Of a DNA stretch of 64,000 nt, positions 22,012-31,898 are shown piece by piece. The stretch is from Typha latifolia (Eukaryota; Streptophyta; Magnoliopsida; Poales; Typhaceae), in the NCBI GenBank assembly GCA_019914945.1, contig CM034107.1:1302001-1366000 (forward strand), in the 5' to 3' direction. The notes beneath the pieces are model-generated. The model was not told the origin of the DNA, ran no database searches, and saw nothing but the letters and a program-made list of their open reading frames with translations. Each line of letters opens with the position of its first letter. Within the stretch, counting starts at the first letter, position 1. A program made the position numbers and the translations under genes.

Positions 22012-23917
22012 CTAACCGAACTTCCAAGCTTTTCCTCTCTCACTATTGAATCTCCTGAGTCTTCCAGCAAACATGACCAAGATCATGATCACCTTCCCTT
22101 CGTCACTCCATCTCCCCACAAACCCATATGAAGCATCCTTGCAGGAGCTGTCTGGTTGCAGTAACCTCTTGCAGCTGTATCCATACGAGAATCCCACATT
22201 CCCATATCCACTGCAATGGAGACATATATATATATATAGATGTATAATTCCATGCATACTGAGACAATAAAAACCCTTTTAATATATACATAGAGATGGC
22301 CTTGGAATTTACCTGATCACTTCGAAGACTATGGTGAAAACGTTGAAGTTTAACGGGTCTGCCGATATTGCCTTCCTCTCGCACATGCAGATCAGCATGA
22401 TGAAGATCACCAAATAAGCAAGCTCGGAGAAGATCAAATTCTTCCATATAATTCTCGTTTTGCTCTTCTCTTTCTCGGCTAACGCAGGTTGCTCGCCGCC
22501 GTTAACCGGCAGAAATGAGAAGTAGGAAGGAAGGTACCTGCGATATAAGCTCATCGACTAAGATACTGATAGTTTAATTACCAATCGTCGCGAGGACTAG
22601 AGAAGAGATTACTGACATCATGACGACGAATAGCACCGAGATTGCAGGGGAAATGGTGGAGATATCGACAACCGATTCACCGGCGTGCCTCGAATTGACT
22701 GTCTGAAACAGAGATGCTGCTAGTTTCTGGTAGGAGCTCATCCCCTGCAAGGCCTGTGAGTTCCACTCCAGAGAGCAAAACAGCACCATTTGCACCGCAA
22801 TAAACCCGAAGACCGTGAGAAGCATGTAAATAGATTCGACGTAGGTGTACAGATGCTTGTATCCGACCGCCCGCGGATGGCGAAGAATGAAATCGAATTC
22901 TTCTCTTGCAGACGTCTTGTGCAAGACCCATATGCTCAATCGCAAGAATGGGGGGAATAGCGTGTTGCCTGCTAGGATCTGAGGAACGACCAGCAAGAGC
23001 AGCGCGGAGTTCTTGTTAAAGATGGCCATGTTCTCGTTCACCGGCGTGAAGCCGCAGTTGACGAATGAGGAGACTGCGGTGAAGATGGAGAACAGGGGAA
23101 TTTGGATCCCCTTATTCTTTACGACATCTCTGGCATCTGGTACAAGACAAAGATAGAGTGATATAATTGCGCAGCTGCTGATAATCCCTGCTGTGAGATA
23201 GCCGGCTATGACATAGCCCAGCATTGTCAGAGCACTGTACTTGAGATCCTTTCTGCCGGCGATCTGGATTTCAGACCAAGTTACGGTTGATATACTTGTT
23301 TTGGTATCCTTTTTATCATTAATGTTGGTGGAAGTAGGAGGGGATTCTATGTCCATGATGACCAACTCCTCCACACTTTTCTTGGTCGAATCCTCCTTCT
23401 CTGATCTCTTGAGTCTGGCCTTCTTGAACTGAAGGCAGAGGATTGAGGTGAAGATCTCCCCGCCGACCGCCATCAGAAGAATCAGGACACAAAGCTGGCG
23501 GCTGGAGAGATGTTCCATCTCGACGGTCGCCATGCTTGAAACGGTTAACGAGGAGACGGCGGTGAAGAACAAATCCAAGTCCTCAGGACCACTAGTTGCA
23601 TCATCTCTCGGATTCAGAACTTTCAGAGCTAGAAAGCCCAGGAAGGAGACTAAGATGAAGTAAACAAGCTGAATTATGAAAGCATTGCTATAGAAGAGGA
23701 TGAACTCGAGGCAGCATCCCAGATAGTCTGTTGCAGATCTCGCAAAAGAGGATAGTTTGGTGGATATAGATGCGAGGAGACGTCGAAAATTCTTCCCGAC
23801 AATCCAGAAGACATCAGATCTGGCAAATTTGGCGAAAGAAGGTAGTTTTCTTGATATAGATGCCTGTATATGCTGGAAATTGCCCATGGAAATGCTTAAA
23901 GTATTCATCATGTTCAT
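22012..23917 (-). CDS. HKT: HKT-A: HKT cation transporter (subfamily 1 filter)
   Basis: Three exons: 23917-22617, 22537-22313, 22210-22012; 574 aa from the first in-frame ATG (23917). HKT/Trk transporters have four membrane-pore-membrane repeats in the plasma membrane. Pore loops: A has VSSLTVSSMATVEME, B VSSFVNCGFTPVNEN, C ILAGNTLFPP, D NSRHAGESVVD. Aligning A with B places a Ser opposite the Gly of CGF, giving S-G-G-G, the signature of subfamily 1, usually Na+-selective and acting in Na+ retrieval from xylem (family knowledge). The C-terminus (GYGNVGFSYGYSC ... FAGRLRRF) is canonical. About 85 residues precede the first membrane segment, more than in the sister copies, and include an internal duplication. 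The frame is open upstream as far as a GTG at 24022, but no ATG lies there. Confidence 0.93.
23735..23863 (-). repeat. Internal duplication in the HKT-A N-terminus
   Basis: Two related segments, 23863-23816 and 23773-23735, both start GCATCTATATC on the minus strand and end in AGATCT. They encode ASISRKLPSFAKFARSD and ASISTKLSSFARSATD, separated by about 14 residues. HKT-B and HKT-C lack this repeat. Confidence 0.75.
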
Positions 23918-25008
23918 GAAACTGTTTTCTTGCTCCAGCTCACAAGGAATTGGAACAACCTGGGCATTGTCTGCATGAAATTGAATACATCTGTGGAAAG
24001 CTAGCCATTTGTTTGAGAGCACTGTCCTACTTCAGGTTTGCTTCCGAATTCCTCCAAATTTATAGCATCAAATGGTGGGTGGTATAGTAAGATAAGATTT
24101 AGGAAGATGTGGTTCATTTGGGTAGAAGTTCTTGGTTGATTTATTCTGACAGCGATGCTGCCACAGTCCACACCATATGAAGTAGAAAGAATATCAGACT
24201 CCCTGGTATTAATTCTCTCTACTAATTCAACATGTTCTCTTGGAACAATCTGAAAGGCAAATAATTCATTAAGAATACATGCTAGGAAGAATGAGTGACC
24301 ATCTACGCTTAGATACACTGTTTTCAGCCATCACTTTCTTCAAAAATCTTCTCCTTTTTCTCTCTGTTTATTTGTTCATTCCTATATATATATATATATA
24401 TATATATATTCATATTTGCTCTAGTTGGTACGGTCAATATAGTACAGCAAGAACTATGTTCTGATGCTAGTGCTGTGAGGTAGTTGATTCCAGCATCAAC
24501 ACACTAAATGAGATCTCCTCTAATCTTTATGTTTAAAAGTTCTGGAATTTTATTGTGCTCTCTTCAACATCATCACATCTGAATCTTTCTTTACGAAACA
24601 CTTGCATTCGTCATCTCGCTTTTCTAGCAATACCAAATTTGTGGTGTAAAATGAAAAAAAAAACTGCTTGCTTATGAGTTAAATTCAGAGGAATTATGTT
24701 GTTCCATGCATCTCCACAATTCTAATATGTCCTATGTACTCATATTTCACCTTAGTTTTCTGCTTTTTTTTCCTTGTCTATGTAATTCCTCAGGCAATAG
24801 ATAGATAGTAGCACATGGTGACAAAAAGACAAACACCTTGGACATAGTCCCCACCTTGATGTAATTCTCTATCTAAGAGTGGTAACAAGAGGGTTCCCTT
24901 CTGCATTTCAGGGTCTAGGCTCTTGTCAATGTGAATTAAATTTTAGTGGGTCCACTCCCATTTTTGTACAAATTTTTCTCATCAAGGCCAATATTGGATT
25001 GTTGTTTA
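23918..25008. other. Intergenic, HKT-B 3' end to HKT-A start
   Basis: This space should contain the HKT-A promoter and leader and the HKT-B 3' UTR. A TA microsatellite lies at 24383-24409. A minus-strand ORF (24001-24318) ends within the HKT-A leader and has no family resemblance. A TATA box cannot be assigned with confidence because of the TA repeat. Confidence 0.5.
24383..24409. repeat. (TA)n microsatellite
   Basis: About 13 TA units upstream of HKT-A. Confidence 0.9.
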
Positions 25009-25302
25009 TTAACTAAGATTCCAAGCAGCACCACCACCCATGCTATATTTCTTAAGCCTTCCAAAGAACATGACAAAGATGAGAATAATCTTTCCCTTGC
25101 TGCTCCATCTACCTGCAAAGCCATACCATGCATCTCTGCAAAACTTATCCTGGTTCAGTTGCCTGCTGCAGCTGTAGCCTGTGGAGAACCCCACATTTCC
25201 ATATGCACTGCAATTTTAGTGCAACTTGCATTAGGGCCCATAAGCATAATTGATCAATGAATTATTTGATCAACATTTTTTTTTACTTGTTCTTCTGAAA
25301 AA

Positions 25303-25354
<52 letters not shown>

Positions 25355-28300
25355 TATTACACCATGTGTTTCAACATTATCTACTTCAAGCTCGATATTT
25401 TCGTCTTGTTCATCAGAAAACGCCCTGAGTTAAAAACAAACCTAGCACATTCAGAAAACACAGAATATCTTATTCTTATTCTTCTTTTTATATTTTATTT
25501 TCTTTGAAAGAAAACCTTAAATCCTGAATGATTGTAGGGTTTGATTTGGGTCCTACTTATCTATCTGCTACTTAACAACAACCAGGGCATAAGGATCATC
25601 CGGGGTTGGTGAATGTGATATCCCATATGCTTGTATGATCTGCTCTCATGTGAACAACTCTGCAAGGAAAGTGATATTTTGACAAGCCAACCTTCAAGTT
25701 AAGTTTGTAAACTATCTATGCCCTCTCACTTGTTATTATTTTATTTCACCAGCTTAATTATGTGGCAGATTTCCATTAGCTATCAAAACCTATTATATCC
25801 TCTTAAATATCAGAAATCAATAACCTTACAGCATGAGATACTGTTCTGATTTCATTTTGCAGTGAGAAATATGTGCCTCTTTCGAGGCCACAGAAATAAT
25901 GTGGCTAAGAAGTCATTGATTAATTAGTATGTGGACTTCATAATCTACTGTTCCTTCTTCTTAGTTGCATTAAATTTCCTCTTAGTTATGGTAGAGACAA
26001 AAAGACTTGCCTGACTACTTCAATGATTATGTTGAAGACGCTAAAATTTAGGGAATCTTCTCTGAGTTTATCCTTCTCAGTGATGCAGATGAGGATGACA
26101 AAGATGGCCAAGTAGGAGAGCTGAGAGAGGAGAGCACTCCTCATCAAACTTATGCCTCTCTTTCCTACAGAGTGGTCTCTTGGACTACTCTTCTCTTCTT
26201 CAAAGGGCATAAATGTTGTATAAGGAGGTAGATACCTGAAACAAGAAGACAAATAAATAATATTCATATGGTAATTTAATCTTCTACGTTGTCTATCAGC
26301 TTAAGCTTTTTAGAAGAAAAAAAACTTGATTTTTATACGTGTGACATCGAACATCATTTATTGTATATCTAACATAACACACCATTTTCCAACCAATCAT
26401 AAGGTTCTCGAAATTGTGGTTGTAGATGCCAACGCCCATAAAACTCTTGGACGAGACGCAAGTTCCCGGATGCTGCACATAGAAGAACAAATTCTACGCG
26501 TAGAACCCGTGGAACGATGAATAATTCCCGGTCTAAGGATGCAAAAGAAATCAAAAGATGTTTCCTTTGCGAAAAAAGACTGTTTTGGTTCCAAAGAGAG
26601 GAGCCACGGAGAAGTGATTCACTTCTACTCTCTGCGGCACGCCGGCGGTGGGGGGGCGGCGGGATCGTGTGCAGGCCCGACCGCATGAATCCCCGACATC
26701 GGTGGTGCAACTAATACCTAAAAGCAGACAGGCAGAGACTGGAAGGACAGTTCCTAGTGGTCGACAAGGCATGTGGAAGGAGAATACTGAGTGGAGGGGA
26801 GAACTGGTGAAAGAGAGGAGTGGTTTGATTGATTGGGTTTTTGAATGCATTATTTGTTTGTGGTCCGCTATATCTTCAATGCAATTGTTGAAACGAAACC
26901 TCAAGTTGCAGTGTCAAAATACTAATCAAATATTCCATCAACTTAATAATGGCTTTAATCATAACATGATTGATTGCTGCTCAGCACCAAAGAACCGTAA
27001 TCCAATTCCCCTACGGCTAGTTTATGTATGTGAATGGAATTCTATGATTGGAAAAAATAAATTATTATGTACGCCACTCCATTTTGGTGGCCCAAATTTA
27101 TCATCATATTATGTGATACTCTTTTATTTAAAAATAAAGCCCGACTTAGGTCAGAAGTCACGACCCGACCCAATCCGACCCAGGATTTAACCTAACTCTC
27201 CTCCTGGATTAGGAATTGATGATCTAACAAATTAAGTAATAAATCTATTAATTCAAGAGAGAGAGACTCACATCATGAGGACAAAGAGAACCAGGATGGC
27301 AGAATTGAGCTGTGATAGGTCTAGAGTAGATTCACCAGTGTGCCTTGCGTTAACTGCTACAAATAGCGAGTTGATAACCTTCTGATACGAACTCAACCCC
27401 TGCAACGCCTTGGAATTCCACTCCATCGCACAAGTGAGCAACATGGAGCCCATCAACAGCACTCCAATGGTGAAAGCCAGCAGGATGGAATGCATGCATG
27501 AGAGCAAGTGATAGTATCCGATCTCTCTGGAATTCTTCAGAATGTATTCAAATTCCACTCTCCCAGTAACTCTCCTCATCACCCATATCACCAATCTTAA
27601 GCATGAGGGGTACAGAGTGTTCCCAAGTAGAGCTTGAGGGATGATGAGCAGCAGGAGGCCGGAGTTCTTCTTGAACACCATCATATTCTCGTTCGTAGGA
27701 ATAAATCCGCAGCTCGAGAAGGAAGACACCGTCGTGAAGACGGCGAACATCGGCGCTTGGATCCCTTTCTCCATTAGCACACTTCTGCCACTTGATACAA
27801 GATAAATGTATGCAAAGATTGATATCGAACCAGCCACATGAATCACTGCCATATAGCCCAGAATGACATAGGCTAAGTATGTCACTGCATTATATTTCAA
27901 TTTCTTCGTGCTTGCAACGTCGAAATCGATTGTATCAAGATGCGAAACCGCAATCGATTGAAGCTCGATATGCTCCTGAGATTCGAGCTCGACTTCTTGC
28001 TGGTCACTTGTAAGTAGCCTTGGCTTCCTGAATTGGAGGCCAAGCAAAGAAGTGAAGACTTCTCCACCTATCAGCATAAGAATGATGAGCACCAGAAGCT
28101 GAGAAGGAGAGAAGACCTCCATCTCCACAGTTGACATGCTAGAGACCGTCGCCGCCGACACAGCGGTGAAGAAGACGTCGAGAATTTTAGGATTCTCTGA
28201 GGGCACTGGTTTCAGAGGCAATGATTTGAGGAGTAGAAATCCGAGAGATGAGATTGAGAGGAAGTAGATGATATGGATGCATAGTGGATTCGAATGCGCA

Positions 28301-28419
28301 ACAACGTATCGATACATAGATGCTAAGTTGCATTCAAGAGATTTCCGTAACCGCGTAAATTGATCGGTGAATATTTCATAACGAGTGAATGCTACTGAAA
28401 GAGAATAGAAGCATGCCAT
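25009..28419 (-). CDS. HKT: HKT-B: HKT cation transporter (subfamily 1 filter)
   Basis: Exons 28419-27272, 26235-26011, 25207-25009; 523 aa. Exons 2 and 3 are 225 and 199 nt, exactly as in HKT-A. Pore loops: [16 protein letters not shown] (canonical), [27 protein letters not shown] (Leu where Ala is usual), [12 protein letters not shown] (Thr where Ala is usual). The Ser/Gly pattern is S-G-G-G. The C-terminus reads [11 protein letters not shown] ... FFGRLKKY. Intron 2 starts with GC instead of GT (TCAG|GCAAGT), while both sister genes have GT at this site. Intron 1 is 1.0 kb and carries a GC-rich insert; intron 2 carries a TA microsatellite. No frame damage is seen, so it is probably functional. 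Confidence 0.93.
25304..25352. repeat. (TA)n microsatellite in HKT-B intron 2
   Basis: About 24 TA units in the intron between exons 2 and 3. It could be length-polymorphic. Confidence 0.92.
26390..26790. other. GC-rich insert of unknown origin in HKT-B intron 1
   Basis: This 0.4-kb block contrasts with the AT-rich intron around it. It includes GC-rich CGGCACGCCGGCGG and GACCGCATGAATCCCCGACA words and has open frames on both strands. The intron of HKT-C has no such block. It resembles organelle or captured gene DNA more than intron; a plastid origin is possible, but I cannot name the source. Confidence 0.35.
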
Positions 28420-29128
28420 TGAGATCAAGGAAAGAAAAATAAATTTGGTTAAGTGATCAAAAAATTTGATCACCTTGGAAAGGAGAGGCGTGAGCTCTTG
28501 TGTTTATATAGAGGGAGAGAGAGAGAAAAGAGTGAGTGAGTGAGAGAACCATGAACTATATTCTAATCCAACTTGATGAGATGATGTAATTATATGCCTT
28601 CAAATTCTTCCTTTTTTGTGTGCATAAAGTTGGTATAATTCCATTTCAATGAACCAAAAAAGAAATTTGTAGATTACTTTTTAATCCAAAATTAACAATG
28701 CAAACGTACGAATCAATATAATTTGTCAGTACTTCTTCATCACAAATAAAAGTACATAACTTAATATATTTTTATAGAGATAATTAAGTCTATTCACATT
28801 CTAATTAATTAACAGCTGATTAATAATTGCAATTTAATATGAATCAAGTAAACCACCGCATCAATTGAAATAGGGCCCAATCTCACCCGAGTAAACTGTT
28901 CTTTGCCTCCCTCCCCAAGAAAACCAAATTTAAAGATACGAAGAATCTTTCAAATAATTGTGAATAGTATCCTCCATATATAATGAGAGCAAGATCTTCT
29001 GTAGATGTTTTTAACTCCAATCTTTCTCACTTAAGGTTGAGAAATTTTTTCACTTTATGGTAATTAACCCTGAGAGTATTCTCCTTCCAAATTGACTGCC
29101 TACACTAAATTGAGTTGCATACTTGCAC

Positions 29129-29669
29129 CTGCGAGTGAAAATAAACTGGATACAGATCGGATAGTACTTAAATTAGGATTTATATTTTTTGTTCGAATAA
29201 AGATTCAGATGCACATACTAGACGGATGATAAAATTTAAATATTATATCATAATAAGTAAATGGATACGAATAATTTAGATCGGATAACATAGAAGATCT
29301 AAATCTTAGACGGATGCAAATCAAAATTTAAAGGCATGCAAATCAAAAATTTTAAAAATAACTTTTTTACACATAAATCTCTACAAATAATATAAAACAC
29401 ATTATTAATAACTATTTATATAAGTAAACTAAAAACTATAAATTATTCAAAAAAATATGTAGATAAAAGGATATCTGATATTTGTATAAAAATTATATCC
29501 AACCTATATTTCTATCGTATTTAAGTTTTTTATTCGTATCCGAATTTATTCTATTTAAAAAAAATCTATTCTTATTCAAATCGAATAAAAAGTTTTTTCT
29601 CAAATCTAATCCAAATCTAATGAGACAACGAGTCGGGTCAGAATTAATCCGACAGATTTTCACCCCTAC
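29129..29669. mobile_element. AT-rich element with GTGAAAAT/ATTTTCAC ends
   Basis: The left end has GTGAAAATAAACTGGATACAGATCGGAT. The right end read in reverse has GTAGGGGTGAAAATCTGTCGGAT, so both ends share GTGAAAAT and a following CGGAT. The interior repeats GGAT and its complement ATCC many times. Near-matching flanks (TACTTGCA / ACTTTGCA) could be an eroded target duplication. Probably a non-autonomous DNA transposon. Confidence 0.4.
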
Positions 29670-29827
29670 TTTGCATGGCATCAGGATAAAATTTTCCATC
29701 GCTTTCTCAACAATGCCGAGAATTTTCTTGCAATAACGAAAATTTCACGATTCGAATAGCAAAATCACAACAAAGAAAGTACTAACGAAAATGCCCACTT
29801 AATTAGTTGAAGGCACTAGATACGGCT

Positions 29828-29829
<2 letters not shown>

Positions 29830-29881
<52 letters not shown>
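29830..29881. repeat. (AT)n-(AG)n compound microsatellite
   Basis: About 10 AT units followed directly by about 16 AG units. Confidence 0.93.
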
Positions 29882-29885
<4 letters not shown>

Positions 29886-30621
29886 TCTTCGCTTCCCATC
29901 GTAAATTGTTCTAAAACAGTACGAAGGTTCAAGGAGAAGGAACTCTACATGGGAAATTAAAAGGATTTATATTATATAAGAGTTTCCAATTCGAATCTCA
30001 ACGATATCACTATTTAACACAAAATATAATAATTTAAATTTATACTCTTGGGCCTCTTCTATGAGACAGAAAAAAATTACGAGTAAATTTTGAGTTAAAG
30101 TACTATAAAAATAATAAATTACCTGATTTATATGAAAAAAATGCAATAATTCATAGGGTTACTATTAAGCAATAATTCTTCCCACTATTAATATAACAAT
30201 TAGTTATATAACTTGGCTAATGAGAACAAGAGTTGGTACTATTTGACTCTCTTATCATATTCTATATTCAAGGCATGCATTCATATAACAATACAAGTTC
30301 ATCATCATAAGTATATATATATATTTATATATATTCCAATGTTCTTGTTGTGTGGAATTTTGATACTTACTAGATTCTAATATATACACAATAATTAAGG
30401 ATGCCTTTGACGAATCATTTGATCAATTTGAAAGGCAGGCCCATGAATTATTGTTATCAAGTTTGCTTCAAGGTATATTCTGATATTGACTACCATCTAA
30501 ATACTTATAATATTGTATTTAATTCCAAGAAAAAGAAAATTTATTTAAATTATCCTATGTTTTGCTTTTAATTATCATCATTAGCACTTTAAGATACATA
30601 AAATATCCCTAATTAATTATT

Positions 30622-30877
30622 GGGAAGTTTTCAAATAACTCTTTATTTGAGTTTTGAACTATTTAAAATACTCTTATTTTCTTTTCTTTTCTTTTTCTTC
30701 TTTCATTTGACTTCTAAAATATTCTTATCTAACATATCAAAGGGCATTTTAGTAAATTTCTTTAATGAGTGTCGGATTATGTTAGAAAATATTTTAAAGG
30801 GGGTCAGAATGCAAATAGCTCAAAGGAGAGGTAATCACGAAATCACTAAACTACAAGGTGTTATCTAAAAAATTCCC
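30622..30877. mobile_element. Mutator-type MITE, 256 bp
   Basis: The ends are imperfect inverted repeats: GGGAAGTTTTCAAATAACTC on the left and GGGAATTTTTTAGATAACAC on the right read in reverse. It is flanked by 9-bp near-direct repeats, TTAATTATT (30613-30621) and TAAATTATT (30878-30886), with one mismatch. A 9-bp duplication is typical of the Mutator superfamily. It has no coding capacity. Confidence 0.6.
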
Positions 30878-31898
30878 TAAATTATTGAAGTGAAGTCAAT
30901 GTGCAATATAATTGGCGAGAAGAGCTTCCAATGATGTGATAATCTACTGATGCAAAGTACCAATAATACTATGAACATATAATCATTTGAAAAGAAGATC
31001 ATGGATGATGATAATAATAATAAGATAACTTTCACTATGCATTGCATTATTATGATCCGAGGCTACAATAATTGAGATAAAGCTTCTAGAATTAGTTAAA
31101 TAGGATTAGAATTTGAGTAAAATTCTACTACCGTACTTAATTTTCCCATCTTCTTAATTATATAGGTAGATATATGTATGCATGGTTTAGCAAAATATTA
31201 TATATATTTTTATTTTCTAAAATGGTAAAAAGATTCCTATAGATGATGTTGGCCATGAATATTTTTGCATTAGCATATTCTTGTAACGTGGTTTGGTTCT
31301 TATATCACATTCTATCGCCATCTACATCTAATTTATTGCCCAACAACTATGTTGAATAATTTACAAACTTGCATCAATACTTTAATTGAAAATGACCATG
31401 TTGTAATTATGGGCCAGTTATTTTTATCTATCTATATAAAAAAAATTTATATTTTACCTTTACCTGGTTACTTAGGTTTAAATTCACTTTATTTTTCTAC
31501 CGTTGTATTTATGTCTCAAAATTTCAAACGATAAAAGTATATATCTATTTAATAATTTTGTCACCTGAAAATTGATCGGTATTATTTTATATACATTGGA
31601 AAGTTTATCTAATTCTCGACAACTTTATTTCTAATGAGTATATTTAAATTCAACTTAAATTTGATATAAAAAAATAATCATATTTTTAGTTTAAATATAA
31701 CCTCATTGGTCAGCCAATAATTTCTTATTATTTTAATAAAATATAGTGCTTAAAGTTATGATTATATAAGTTGCTTACGATATATTTATATTCTAGAGAT
31801 CAGTAGCATTTACTAGTGGACTTCCTCAAATATCTCCATAGATATATAGAATTGACACAGGCTTAATTTACATGCTAGTTAGCAGCTAATTTAGGTAA

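Larger units (their letters stand above)
28420..31898. other. Intergenic, HKT-C 3' end to HKT-B start
   Basis: A 3.5-kb AT-rich spacer. The first ~150 bp upstream of HKT-B contain a GA-rich leader (28510-28545). Further on are a MITE-like element at 29.1-29.7 kb, a TA-GA microsatellite at 29.83 kb and a Mutator-type MITE at 30.6 kb. I see no gene. Confidence 0.55.

Noticed and set aside
23918..24022. Extending HKT-A to a start at 24022
   Set aside because: The codon at 24022 is GTG and no ATG lies in the frame before 23917. The extension is only an open frame up to the previous stop.
24001..24318. 105-codon minus-strand ORF before HKT-A
   Set aside because: No family resemblance, in a different frame, and most likely leader or promoter sequence.
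26648..27190. 180-codon plus-strand ORF antisense to HKT-B intron 1
   Set aside because: No family resemblance; it runs from the GC-rich insert into plain intron. Kept only as an odd insert, not as a gene.
28420..28473. Extending HKT-B to a start at 28473
   Set aside because: The codon there is GTG; the first in-frame ATG is at 28419.
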